Below are positions 53,801-60,545 of a DNA stretch of 62,941 nt, in pieces (positions within the stretch are counted from its first letter, which is position 1; every line of letters begins with the position of its first letter). The translations under genes and the position numbers were made by a program. The stretch is taken from positions 1 through 62,941 of the forward strand of contig NZ_RHHT01000053.1 in the NCBI RefSeq assembly GCF_003710985.1. The letters run 5' to 3'. Source of the stretch: Brevibacillus panacihumi (lineage in GTDB: Bacteria; Bacillota; Bacilli; Brevibacillales; Brevibacillaceae). The notes under the pieces were generated by a model. That model was not told the origin of the DNA. It searched no databases and was given only the letters and a program-made list of their open reading frames with translations.

Positions 53801-53975
53801 CATCACCGTTATTTTTGGTCTGAGCTTCTCGACCCTGATTACACTCGTGCTGGTCCCTGTAGTCGCTTCATGGTTCCATGACATGGGCAGAAAACGCAAA
53901 GAAAAACGCCTGAGAAAGCAACAAAAGAAACTGCAGAAAAAGCAGCAGAAAACCGTTCCGGCTTTGGAATCGTAA
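50838..53975 (+). CDS. RND multidrug/metabolite efflux permease (AcrB/SwrC-like)
   Basis: A 1045-residue, 12-segment RND pump. It starts with the usual IKRPVLMIMLTVAMMIFG helix and has two large external loops (about 35-330 and 545-850). TM4 reads GSLIDFAVVMLENIF, with a single Asp where AcrB has two (D407-D408). The C-terminal half repeats the fold (VNNAIVMIDYVNQLRAKG). The basic tail is RKRKEKRLRKQQKKLQKKQQ. In Gram-positives such pumps (for example SwrC) export lipopeptides or surfactants. Of several GTG codons, 50838 is six bases after GAGGTGA. Its lipoprotein partner starts 26 bases downstream. Confidence 0.93.
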   Translation: MNVSELSIKRPVLMIMLTVAMMIFGFVSLPRLAIDLMPELNFPVAVVVTSVDGASPSEVEKLVTKPIENALGTVANLDSIQSVSIEGASQVILMFNWGTDLDMATLDMREKVDQVRGALPDSARSPRVLRIDPNSMPIITFAVTGEDDVNRLKDLTEDLIQSRLERIDGVASASLSGGQSRVIDIVVDPAKLSAYGLTLDQLSQALSASNLSGSGGIVREGDEKLSIRVQGEYANVEQIALTPINVGGNSIRLSDIAQVNDTREPVSQISYVNGKPSLGISIIKASGGNTIEVADQVKKEMEKIKAELPENIEVIMTMDTSTYIKDSIYTTAEHALLGGGIGMILLFFFLGSLQSMLVAVIVLPVSIVATFLLMYMTGQTINLISLSGLTLGLGSLIDFAVVMLENIFRQREQGKGMMEAALIGSKEVGTAVMASALAQICVFLPIAMTEGIAAELFGPLALTVVYSHIAALVFSLLLVPMLSSRILKKVPDHGEIKNYRGINPVIWFNIGFKKLEKAYRVVLKWALGHRKTVMISSVVLMVGSLALTPMIGAEFIPAMDEGQVNVSIKMPNGTVLAETEKVAKQVEEIVNTVPEKDIVSTSIGSSGSPLASSLSSHMASVTLTLVDVTERQRSSDAIAIELRQKLQNIAGPEITVSASQSMSTGSPIQVNLSGDDLDVLRDISDIIKGEIETIPGTTNVSTSLQASLKEFEVKVDAQKASMYGLTTGQILSSVRTSFQGQTVTKYRTGDDEIDVKLKLPEEYQEDINYLNNLRISAPGGAQIALSSVATISKVDIPVSINRTNLTRQVSITSDLEGRDLNSVSTEIQAKLANLNLPDGYKIDFGGQSEDMMESFASLGLAVLLSVVLLYMVMAAQFESLYSPFIIMFSVPPTISGVLLGLLVTGTPISVSVFIGYILLIGLVVNNAIVMIDYVNQLRAKGWEMSEALLHAAPVRLRPILMTTLTTILAIGPLAFAGGSGTETQAPMAITVIFGLSFSTLITLVLVPVVASWFHDMGRKRKEKRLRKQQKKLQKKQQKTVPALES

Positions 53976-54001
53976 GGTGCGCAAGGAGAAGGAGGGACAT
54001 T

Positions 54002-55243
54002 ATGAATAGAAGTAAAAAACCTGTCATACTGGCCTTGATGGCCATATCGCTGGTGGTGGGTGCGTGCTCGGCTCCAGAACCGGAATCGACTACACCGACC
54101 GAAGAAACAAAGGAATCCGTCACCCCTGTACAAATCGACTCGGTTAAGACAGGTGCAGTAGAATCTGATTCCGGTATTACAGCAAAGCTGGCGCCGGTCG
54201 AAGAAGTACAAGTCATGCCAAAAGTGGGCGGTAAAATTACTTCCCTGCCAGTCAAACTGGGTCAGCACGTGACAAAGGGTCAAGTTCTGTTCAAATTGGA
54301 TGAACAAGATTTGATCAATGGCGTACAGCAGGCAGAAGCTTCCTATGCTGTAGCCAAGGCGAACCTGAACCAGACGGGCAACAGTACTGATCAAGGACTG
54401 ACGCAAGCCCAAAACGGTTTGAAACAAGCAGAGCTGAGTTTGAATGAGGCAAAACTCAATCAACAACGGATGCAGAACCTCTTTACGCAAGGAGCGATCT
54501 CATCCCAGCAGATGGAGCAAGCCAACAACCAACTGACGAACGCGCAAACCGCTTATGACAACGCCCAGCAAAATTTGCAAACGGCGCAGAAAAAGACTGG
54601 GCTTCAAGTCTCTGAGGCTTCTGTCCAGCAAGCGTCTGTCGCCTTGCAAAACGCCAAGGAACAGTTGGCGAATGCGACCGTCACGTCTCCGATCGACGGA
54701 TTTATCTCCAGTGTCAACGGCGCAGTCGGTCAGATGGCCGGTCAACAGCCGGTTGTGGTAGTCGTGAATACCAGCTCGCTGATTGTAAAGGCAAATCTGT
54801 CCGAAGCAGATATTACGAAGGTAACAGTCGGTACACCAGTTAAGGTACATGTGCAATCTACTGGACAGACGCTGGATGCGAAGGTCACTGCCGTAAGCCC
54901 TGTGATGGATCAACAAATGAAGGCGTATCCGGTCGAAGTTACAATTCCGAATGAAAAGAATGAACTGAAATCGGATATGGTCGTGACGGTTACCTTCCCA
55001 TCCGCTGGTACCGAGGGTGCTTCCAGCCTGATCGTTTCTCGCGCCGCAGTTTTCGAGCGCAGCGGGAAACAGTACGTATTCAAGCTGGAGGGAGATGTCG
55101 TGAAACAAATCGAAGTAACGACAGGAAAAGGCTCCAGCGACCAGATCGAAATCGTCTCTGGATTGAGCGAAGGCGATCAAGTCGTGGTAAAAGGACAAAC
55201 GCTCCTGCATGACGGAAGCAAAGTAAGCATTCAGAACCAATAA
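54002..55243 (+). CDS. RND-system membrane-fusion lipoprotein
   Basis: A 413-residue periplasmic-adaptor-type protein. The lipobox is VVGAC, with lipidated C22. A lipoyl/biotinyl-like half-motif follows (MPKVGGKITSLPVKLGQHV), then an alpha-hairpin coiled coil about residues 100-225 (Gln-rich), the second lipoyl half (ATVTSPIDGFISSVNGAVGQ), and a beta-barrel with a membrane-proximal domain (LIVKANLSEADI onward). In a Gram-positive the outer partner is absent, so the adaptor probably helps release substrate from the membrane. AAGGAGGG precedes ATG. Operon with the RND pump; terminator at 55261. Confidence 0.93.
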   Translation: MNRSKKPVILALMAISLVVGACSAPEPESTTPTEETKESVTPVQIDSVKTGAVESDSGITAKLAPVEEVQVMPKVGGKITSLPVKLGQHVTKGQVLFKLDEQDLINGVQQAEASYAVAKANLNQTGNSTDQGLTQAQNGLKQAELSLNEAKLNQQRMQNLFTQGAISSQQMEQANNQLTNAQTAYDNAQQNLQTAQKKTGLQVSEASVQQASVALQNAKEQLANATVTSPIDGFISSVNGAVGQMAGQQPVVVVVNTSSLIVKANLSEADITKVTVGTPVKVHVQSTGQTLDAKVTAVSPVMDQQMKAYPVEVTIPNEKNELKSDMVVTVTFPSAGTEGASSLIVSRAAVFERSGKQYVFKLEGDVVKQIEVTTGKGSSDQIEIVSGLSEGDQVVVKGQTLLHDGSKVSIQNQ

Positions 55244-55260
55244 GAAATGAAAGAACATGA

Positions 55261-55290
55261 AAAGAGACGGGTTGCTCCGTCTCTTTTTTT
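55261..55290 (+). terminator. Rho-independent terminator
   Basis: AAAGAGACGG pairs with CCGTCTCTTT (10 bp) around GTTGCT and is followed by Ts. It ends the RND operon. Confidence 0.9.
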
Positions 55291-55384
55291 GTGGTGTTGA
55301 ATACAATCAGAATGGAAAATCCGAGTAAGCGTGTTAGAGCATGAATTGCATTCCGAACAAAGTTTACATAATAAAAATTATGTA

Positions 55385-55409
55385 GTCTTAAATGTCACGT
55401 ATTTAAGAC
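55385..55409. promoter_or_regulatory. perfect 9-bp inverted repeat upstream of ccdA
   Basis: GTCTTAAAT (55385-55393), seven bases, ATTTAAGAC (55401-55409). It lies about 80 bases before the ccdA start. A -10-like TACAAT is at 55449-55454, so the repeat would sit near -60, a possible regulator site. No T run follows, so it is not a terminator. Confidence 0.45.
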
Positions 55410-55487
55410 AAAGTGCGAGGACTGCTTTTGGCTTCTGGAAAGATTCGTTACAATAGGTACAACAAGCAACTTTTAGTGGAGGTAACG

Positions 55488-56198
55488 ATGAGTGGCGAAA
55501 TCTCTATTCTGTTAGCCTTTGGAGCAGGCTTTCTGTCGTTTATATCGCCTTGCTGCCTGCCGCTTTACCCGTCTTTTCTCTCTTACATAACCGGAGTTAC
55601 GATGGATGAAGTGAAGAAAGGCAAGGCTGTGTTCCAAAAACAGGCACTGCTCCATACCCTGTTCTTTATGGTAGGTTTTTCGGTTATCTTTATCGCTTTG
55701 GGATTGTCGACATCCTGGATTGGCAGTTTGTTCGTTGACAAGCAGGATCTCATTCGGCAGCTTGGCGGCATTTTGCTTGTCATTATCGGTTTGGTCATGC
55801 TGCAGGTCTTTAAAATGGACTGGATGATGCGCACCTGGAAGGTCGATTTAAAATCCCGCCCCTTGGGGTATACTGGGTCTATACTGGTAGGCATGACGTA
55901 TGCAGCCGGTTGGACACCATGTGTCGGCCCCATTCTTTCCGGAATCATCGTGATGGGTGTATCCGAACCGTCCCTTGCATTGTCTTATACGTTGGCATAT
56001 ACGTTGGGCTTCGCGATTCCCTTTTTCATCATGACTTTTTTCATCAGCAAAGTGAGCGCGATCGTCAAGTATTCGGATCGCTTCATGAAGGCTGGGGGAG
56101 TGATCATGATCATTTTCGGCGTGCTCTTGTATACAGACAAGTTGACGGACATTACTCGCGTGTTGATTCAGCTTTACGGGGGCTTTACCGGATTCTAA
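55488..56198 (+). CDS. ccdA: cytochrome c biogenesis / thiol-disulfide protein CcdA
   Basis: A 236-residue membrane protein with six segments. It carries reducing equivalents from cytosolic thioredoxin across the membrane. Seen are SPCCLPLYPSF with Cys 22-23 in TM1 and GWTPCVGPIL with C145 in TM4, the redox-active cysteines of CcdA. ATG 55488 has GTGGAGGT upstream; a longer N-terminus would precede this signal. Its likely electron acceptor, a ResA-like thioredoxin, is the next gene, 21 bases downstream. Confidence 0.93.
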   Translation: MSGEISILLAFGAGFLSFISPCCLPLYPSFLSYITGVTMDEVKKGKAVFQKQALLHTLFFMVGFSVIFIALGLSTSWIGSLFVDKQDLIRQLGGILLVIIGLVMLQVFKMDWMMRTWKVDLKSRPLGYTGSILVGMTYAAGWTPCVGPILSGIIVMGVSEPSLALSYTLAYTLGFAIPFFIMTFFISKVSAIVKYSDRFMKAGGVIMIIFGVLLYTDKLTDITRVLIQLYGGFTGF

Positions 56199-56219
56199 CC
56201 GAGAAAGCTGGGGGATTAG

Positions 56220-56741
56220 ATGAAGAGACTGGTATTGGCCATGCTGCTGGCTGTTGGGCTTGGCTATGTCATTGTCGGGCAGCAGAGCGTACAAGTCATG
56301 GCACAGGATCAAAAACCGGAAGTTGGCTATCAGGCCCCTCATTTTACGCTGACGGGACTGAACAACCAGCAGTACCGCGTTGCGGGAAAGCGCGAGAAGC
56401 CCTTAATCATCAACTTCTGGGCCTCCTGGTGCGGACCATGTAAAATGGAAGCGCCGGATTTGCAAAAAATACACGAGATGTATGGGAAGAAAGTGGATCT
56501 ATACGGCGTAAATGTGACGAGCAACGATAATCCGGAAGCCGCGATGCAGTTTGTCCAATCCTACAAGCTGACCTTTCCCATTCCTATGGACGTGACGGGA
56601 AGCGTTTCCGATCGGTACAAAATCATGGCTTTTCCAACCACGTACCTCGTTGACCGCGAAGGAATTGTCCGCCAAAAAATCATTGGAATGATCGATGCCA
56701 AGACACTAGAGAAAGAGCTGCAAAAGCTCTTGGCCGACTAA
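56220..56741 (+). CDS. ResA/TlpA-like membrane-anchored thioredoxin
   Basis: A 173-residue protein with an N-terminal signal anchor (about 4-20) and an extracytoplasmic thioredoxin-like domain. The active site is W70-C71-G-P-C74 and the cis-proline is in AFPTTYLVD. ResA-type proteins reduce the cysteines of apocytochrome c before haem attachment. It is adjacent to ccdA, the expected electron donor. The ribosome binding site is short (GGGGGA). No res or ccs genes are present in the window, so a role in spore-cortex redox (StoA-like) is also possible. Confidence 0.88.
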   Translation: MKRLVLAMLLAVGLGYVIVGQQSVQVMAQDQKPEVGYQAPHFTLTGLNNQQYRVAGKREKPLIINFWASWCGPCKMEAPDLQKIHEMYGKKVDLYGVNVTSNDNPEAAMQFVQSYKLTFPIPMDVTGSVSDRYKIMAFPTTYLVDREGIVRQKIIGMIDAKTLEKELQKLLAD

Positions 56742-56848
56742 CATGCCCAATTAAAGCCTCTTTGCGGTATTTTGTATCTTTGCCTAAGGTACAGGGTCGA
56801 TCTCCTACATAGACTGGATTGAGTTCAGGGCTATGGGGGGAATGACGG

Positions 56849-57052
56849 GTGGCCAAGGGAAAGAAAATCAAAAAGGATAAACGAAACCATCCCAATCAGG
56901 TTAATCTGAAAATCGTGACATCCCAAACCTGTCAGGTGTGCAAACAGCAGTGTTCACGAGGGTTGGCTTATTTGGAAAAGATGTCACAGCCCGGAACGAT
57001 TGGGTTTGGCGTACCATGTATCCTCACCCAAAAAACGAGTGCTGCTAAATAA
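56849..57052 (+). CDS. small basic protein with Cys motif, hypothetical
   Basis: A 67-residue, lysine-rich protein (starts MAKGKKIKKDKRNHPNQVN). It has C-x2-C-x3-C in SQTCQVCKQQCSRG and a fourth cysteine in FGVPCIL, so it may bind zinc or be redox active. GTG start with GGGGGGAAT upstream. No family recognised. A terminator follows. Confidence 0.65.
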   Translation: MAKGKKIKKDKRNHPNQVNLKIVTSQTCQVCKQQCSRGLAYLEKMSQPGTIGFGVPCILTQKTSAAK

Positions 57053-57068
57053 TCGGATAGGTGCTTCG

Positions 57069-57104
57069 AATAATCCCTTCTATTGCGAGGGATTATTTTT
57101 TTTT
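57069..57104 (+). terminator. Rho-independent terminator
   Basis: AATAATCCCT pairs perfectly with AGGGATTATT (10 bp) around a 9-base loop and is followed by Ts. Confidence 0.88.
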
Positions 57105-57165
57105 GCAAACTGGATTGCCCATATACCCTGTATTATACTGAGAGAATGAGAAAGGAGCTGATCGT

Positions 57166-57333
57166 ATGCGACCCTTGCAAATATCACCGGAGACCGCAAT
57201 TAAGCTGGCGGAGGCTTTGAATGTGCCATTGGAGCGACTGATGCATATGCCCCAGCATATATTGCTGCAAAAAATGATGGAATTGGCGAAAGAGGAAGAT
57301 CAGCCGGGCAAACAGGCTGATAATAAGGAATAA
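57166..57333 (+). CDS. YycC-like small protein
   Basis: A 55-residue protein starting MRPLQISPETAIKLAEALNV and continuing PLERLMHMPQHILLQKMMEL. This matches the small YycC family of Bacillales, recalled from the RPLQISPET and LMHMPQHIL signatures. Function unknown in all members. AAAGGAG precedes ATG, and TATACT (57134-57139) could be its -10. Confidence 0.75.
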   Translation: MRPLQISPETAIKLAEALNVPLERLMHMPQHILLQKMMELAKEEDQPGKQADNKE

Positions 57334-57420
57334 CACCTTTAAAGTGCAATAGAATAGAGGAGTATTGCCTCTTTTCGTGGAAGTGGAAGAGAGAAAGAAG
57401 ATACACTGGAGGAGAAGCAG

Positions 57421-57987
57421 ATGGCAGTCAATGTCGCTCACAAATTTCGAACTGGAATCAAGCCGCAAGCATTTGTAGAGGGAATGAATAAAAACAAGGA
57501 AGCCTTCGAGAATTGGTCACAGTCTTTTGCATGGCCAAGCGAAGAGGATCAGGCGTTTTTTGCTTCCTTGCAGCACCGTGATGATTTGCGTTGCCTGATC
57601 TTGGCTGCAGATTGGTGCGGGGATGTCGTGCGCAACGTCCCGGTTGTTTTGAAGGCGTTGGAGCCAACCATGATCCCGACTGAGATCATGATCATGGAAG
57701 ATCACCTCGATCTCATGGACGAGTTCCTCACAATGGGTGGACGCGCCATTCCGGTAGTGATTTTTGCTGATACAGGCGGGCATGTGCTCGGGACCTGGGG
57801 ACCTCGTCCCAAACATGTGCAGGAAGTAATGATTGCTTTCAAACAGCAAAACCCGGATCGCAATGCACCTGACTATGACGAAAAGATCAAGGTTGCGCGC
57901 GAGCAAATGCTTCAGCAATACGGGGAAGGAACCGGCTATCAGGCTGTCATTGTAAAAGAATTGAGAGAGCTGCTGTCTTCCTTCTAA
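57421..57987 (+). CDS. thioredoxin-fold protein with atypical active site
   Basis: A 188-residue cytosolic protein of the thioredoxin-like (Thioredoxin_9 kind) family. The active-site region reads ILAADWCGDVVRNVPVV: C66-G-D-V69 replaces C-x-x-C, so only one cysteine remains. A cis-proline region (RAIPVVIFADTGG) is present. Such proteins may act by monothiol chemistry or have lost redox function. GGAGGAG precedes ATG. A GC-rich hairpin follows. Confidence 0.8.
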   Translation: MAVNVAHKFRTGIKPQAFVEGMNKNKEAFENWSQSFAWPSEEDQAFFASLQHRDDLRCLILAADWCGDVVRNVPVVLKALEPTMIPTEIMIMEDHLDLMDEFLTMGGRAIPVVIFADTGGHVLGTWGPRPKHVQEVMIAFKQQNPDRNAPDYDEKIKVAREQMLQQYGEGTGYQAVIVKELRELLSSF

Positions 57988-58002
57988 ATGCACATACGTA
58001 GC

Positions 58003-58025
58003 CAGGCGGGTTGCAAGCCCGCCTG
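58003..58025 (+). terminator. GC-rich hairpin without a T run
   Basis: CAGGCGGG pairs with CCCGCCTG (8 bp) around TTGCAAG, 16 bases after the thioredoxin-like gene. It lacks a T run, so termination is uncertain. Confidence 0.4.
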
Positions 58026-58074
58026 TTGCTGTGAATCACGCTAATTACCGCTTCGTTTAGAAAGGCTGAGGTTC

Positions 58075-58386
58075 ATGCATTATTACGGAAATGAAACGAT
58101 CATGTCGCTGGAGCAAGTCCTGCGCTTGAAGCCGTCGGAGATACGCATTCTCGAATGGGTGAGAACCTACGAGTTTTTGGAAAACTCTTACGGCATCGAT
58201 GAGCCGGTTCCATTTTTTCTGGATATTCGCTGTGAGGAAGTGGGCGTGCGAATCCGCAAGAATCGAATCACCTCGTTTCCAGACTTCGAGTGTGAGGAAG
58301 AGCGAATATTTCCCGAGATAGAGGAAGCATTAGAGCTCTTTCGGCAATGGGCTGAAGAAATTTTATCAAAGACAGAAAATGTGTAA
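58075..58386 (+). CDS. hypothetical protein upstream of the tRNA cluster
   Basis: A 103-residue acidic soluble protein (SLEQVLRLKPSEIRILEWV, FLDIRCEEVGVRIRKNRI, IFPEIEEALELFRQWAEEIL). No signal or membrane segments and no recognised family. ATG 58075, or ATG 58102 as a shorter alternative. The tRNA promoter begins just after its stop. Confidence 0.65.
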   Translation: MHYYGNETIMSLEQVLRLKPSEIRILEWVRTYEFLENSYGIDEPVPFFLDIRCEEVGVRIRKNRITSFPDFECEEERIFPEIEEALELFRQWAEEILSKTENV

Positions 58387-58394
58387 AAAACGTA

Positions 58395-58422
58395 TTGACG
58401 TTCTTTTTTGTTCATGTTAAAT
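58395..58422 (+). promoter_or_regulatory. SigA promoter of the tRNA-Thr gene
   Basis: TTGACG (58395-58400), 16-17 bases, TTAAAT (58417-58422) or TAAATT one base later. The strong -35 and the position about 50 bases before the tRNA support the call. Confidence 0.55.
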
Positions 58423-58474
58423 TAATAAACGTCGCTCCTAGTTCACAAAAACGCGAAATGGACGACGTTATGAT

Positions 58475-58550
58475 GCCGGTGTAGCTCAATTGGTAGAGCA
58501 CCTGACTTGTAATCAGGGGGTTGTGGGTTCAAGTCCTATCGCCGGCACCA
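58475..58550 (+). tRNA. tRNA-Thr (TGT)
   Basis: A complete cloverleaf with encoded CCA. The acceptor GCCGGTG pairs with CGCCGGC, the anticodon stem is CCTGA/TCAGG with loop CTTGTAA, and the T loop is TTCAAGT. The anticodon TGT reads Thr ACA-type codons. Confidence 0.95.
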
Positions 58551-58561
58551 TCTTTTCTAGA

Positions 58562-58590
58562 TTGTTTTTTTGCTGGAAAGATGCTATAAT
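58562..58590 (+). promoter_or_regulatory. SigA promoter of the tRNA-Leu/tRNA-Gly unit
   Basis: TTGTTT (58562-58567), 17 bases, TATAAT (58585-58590). The perfect -10 lies 18 bases before tRNA-Leu. Confidence 0.6.
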
Positions 58591-58607
58591 ATCATTACAC
58601 TTTTTAT

Positions 58608-58689
58608 GCCGGTGTGGCGGAATGGCAGACGCGCGCGACTCAAAATCGTGAGGGAAACCGTGGGGGTTCAAGTCCCTTCACCGGCACCA
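58608..58689 (+). tRNA. tRNA-Leu (CAA)
   Basis: A class II tRNA with encoded CCA. The acceptor GCCGGTG pairs with CACCGGC. The anticodon loop CTCAAAA gives CAA (Leu TTG). A short variable arm (GAGGGAAACCGT region) is present. Confidence 0.93.
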
Positions 58690-58728
58690 TACTTACATAC
58701 AAGACAAGCTGGTCATACCCGTCCATAT

Positions 58729-58802
58729 GCGGGTGTAGTTCAATGGTAGAACTCCAGCTTCCCAAGCTGGCGGCGTGGGTTCGATTCCCATCACCCGCTC
58801 CA
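58729..58802 (+). tRNA. tRNA-Gly (CCC)
   Basis: A complete cloverleaf with encoded CCA. The acceptor GCGGGTG pairs with CACCCGC. Anticodon stem CCAGC/GCTGG with loop TTCCCAA gives anticodon CCC, reading GGG. It ends 5 bases before a terminator. Confidence 0.92.
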
Positions 58803-58807
58803 TACGA

Positions 58808-58835
58808 AAACCCTTGAGAAATCAGGGGTTTTTTT
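58808..58835 (+). terminator. Rho-independent terminator of the tRNA unit
   Basis: AAACCCTTGA pairs with TCAGGGGTTT (10 bp, one G-U) around GAAA and is followed by a T run. Confidence 0.88.
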
Positions 58836-59055
58836 GTTATTTCTCAACGGCCTAAGCCCTGGGAGACTAAACAAGACAAATCTGCTGAACAAGCGTCAAA
58901 ATGGCCAATCGCTTACGATTCTTAAAAACGGCTACGAGCTGCAATTCAAGCAAGGTAATTTGTGTCCTAAAATAAGCTTTCGATCAGGGGTCATGGCATT
59001 TCCATTCGAATAATCTAAAAGTATGAATTCTTCAATAAGGGGTGCCAGTAATTCC

Positions 59056-59463
59056 ATGTATAAGCTTAAAAAACGAATCGGATCGGGAAAACATCGAATT
59101 GTTTATGATATTGGACACGGCCATGTTTTAAAGGTTTCCAGGTCAAAGCGTGGTAGGCGAAGCAACAGAAAGGAAGTGTCCATATACTACTCATCACCTC
59201 GTTCGGTGAGAAAGCATCTTGGGAGAATCAAAAAATTTCATCGAAAATATTCCTGGATAAAAATGGTGAAGTATTGGCGGAGATTTCCCCGCTCTAAGAA
59301 ATATAGGAAAAAACTGAAGAAAACGATAGCTTATTTTAGGAAGCGTGGAATTATGCCTGATGATGTATTAACTCGTAAGGGCAAACCAAAGCTCTGTAAT
59401 TTACGGTTAAAGCGAAAAGGAAAAATAGTGTTCATTGATTATGCAAATTTTAAGCGCAAATAG
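59056..59463 (+). CDS. miniature kinase-like basic protein, putative
   Basis: A 135-residue, very basic protein. Its N-terminus, RIGSGKHRIVYDIGHGHVLKV, looks like a kinase glycine-rich loop followed by the VAIK-type lysine (K26); NRKEVSIYY gives a possible helix-C glutamate (E40). Near the C-terminus KGKIVFIDYANF resembles the region around the DFG aspartate (D128). A classical HRD catalytic loop is not seen, and the length is about half a minimal kinase domain. The stretch is AT-rich compared with its neighbours and lies just after a tRNA cluster, suggesting transfer. The ATG at 59056 follows AAGGGGTG. Function is inference. Confidence 0.55.
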   Translation: MYKLKKRIGSGKHRIVYDIGHGHVLKVSRSKRGRRSNRKEVSIYYSSPRSVRKHLGRIKKFHRKYSWIKMVKYWRRFPRSKKYRKKLKKTIAYFRKRGIMPDDVLTRKGKPKLCNLRLKRKGKIVFIDYANFKRK

Positions 59464-59769
59464 TATTTGTGAAAAGGGCGGGAAGAGCTGACAAAAGCGG
59501 TAGGCCCACAATACCGGGGCCCCATACCGATTCATGCTGCCATGAAAGTGGACAAGGATATATGCCTGCGGCAGTCTTTCCGCAGCGTGCTTGCCGAACC
59601 CGGGTACACCTCAGAAAAACTGCCAACAGGCGCAGGCGCAGTCGCAGTTCAGTGCAGTCTAGCAGATTGTCTTAAAATGAAGAACGCCATCCAACTCTTG
59701 TTACAGTCAAACGAGGACGTGTTTCCCTCTTCCCTACGTTGGCAAAGATGTTAGCAGGAGGGATGTAAT
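59464..59769 (+). other. 306-base stretch without a convincing gene
   Basis: GC content returns to normal after the AT-rich ORF. Open frames here lack a ribosome binding site and recognisable motifs. AGGAGG just before 59770 belongs to the SRAP gene. No repeat, RNA or strong hairpin was noticed. Confidence 0.5.
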
Positions 59770-60447
59770 ATGTGCGGGCGTTTTACGTTAGTTACGGATC
59801 CAGACAAATTGGTGCTGCGGTTTCATATCGAGGTTATCCCTTTTGAATGGCAGGCACGATACAACATTGCTCCAGGACAAAACATCCCGGCAATTATCGA
59901 AGACAAGGGCCAACGCAGAATCGGCCAGCTGAAATGGGGTCTCGTCCCATCCTGGGCTTCGGATGCAAAGGGCGGATTCAAATTGATCAATGCCCGTGCA
60001 GAAACGCTCAGAGAAAAGCCTGCTTTCCGTCGGCTATTGGAACGTAAACGCTGCTTGATACCTGCCGATGGCTTCTATGAGTGGCAGCAGGGTCCGAAAG
60101 GCAAACGGCCCATGCGAATCATGCTGCGATCGGGAGAACTTTTTGCTTTTGCCGGTCTGTATGATACCTGGACATCCGTCGACGGTCAAAAGCTGCACAC
60201 GTGTACCATCATTACCACCCAGCCCAATAGCCTAGTAGCGGACATTCACAACCGAATGCCTGTCATTCTGAAACGAGAAGACGAACCATTCTGGTTGGAT
60301 CGTGAACGATATGATGCAGCTCTGCTTCAATCGTTCCTTGTGCCATATGACCCGGTTCACATGCGCGCATATCCCGTACCAGCTTTAGTCGGAAGTCCCA
60401 AAAACGATGTGCCGGAGTGTATAAAGGAAATAACCGAGCTGGCATGA
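59770..60447 (+). CDS. SRAP-domain protein (HMCES/YedK/YoqW-like)
   Basis: A 225-residue SOS-response-associated peptidase family protein. The N-terminal Met is followed by catalytic Cys2 (MCGRFTLV), which after Met removal forms a thiazolidine cross-link with abasic sites in single-stranded DNA. Other signature parts are ARYNIAPGQNIPAI, KWGLVPSWASD, NARAETLREKPAFR, the PADGFYEW glutamate and IHNRMPVIL with the active-site histidine. AGGAGGGATG precedes ATG. Single gene. Confidence 0.94.
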   Translation: MCGRFTLVTDPDKLVLRFHIEVIPFEWQARYNIAPGQNIPAIIEDKGQRRIGQLKWGLVPSWASDAKGGFKLINARAETLREKPAFRRLLERKRCLIPADGFYEWQQGPKGKRPMRIMLRSGELFAFAGLYDTWTSVDGQKLHTCTIITTQPNSLVADIHNRMPVILKREDEPFWLDRERYDAALLQSFLVPYDPVHMRAYPVPALVGSPKNDVPECIKEITELA

Positions 60448-60483
60448 TATTCCTGCCACTTACAGTGAATCGATATGATAGGG

Positions 60484-60511
60484 AGCGGCATCCAGGAAGC
60501 CGGATGCCGCT
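60484..60511. terminator. hairpin between convergent genes
   Basis: AGCGGCATCC pairs perfectly with GGATGCCGCT (10 bp) around AGGAAGCC, between the SRAP gene and the convergent DUF3231 gene. T runs are poor, so efficiency is uncertain. Confidence 0.5.
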
Positions 60512-60545
60512 GATTGTCTCTCTTGGTGATTACTTGTAGCTTTTG

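Noticed and set aside
59542..59754. 70-codon frame between the kinase-like ORF and the SRAP gene
   Set aside because: No ribosome binding site, no motif, and it overlaps the SRAP leader. Left as unassigned sequence.
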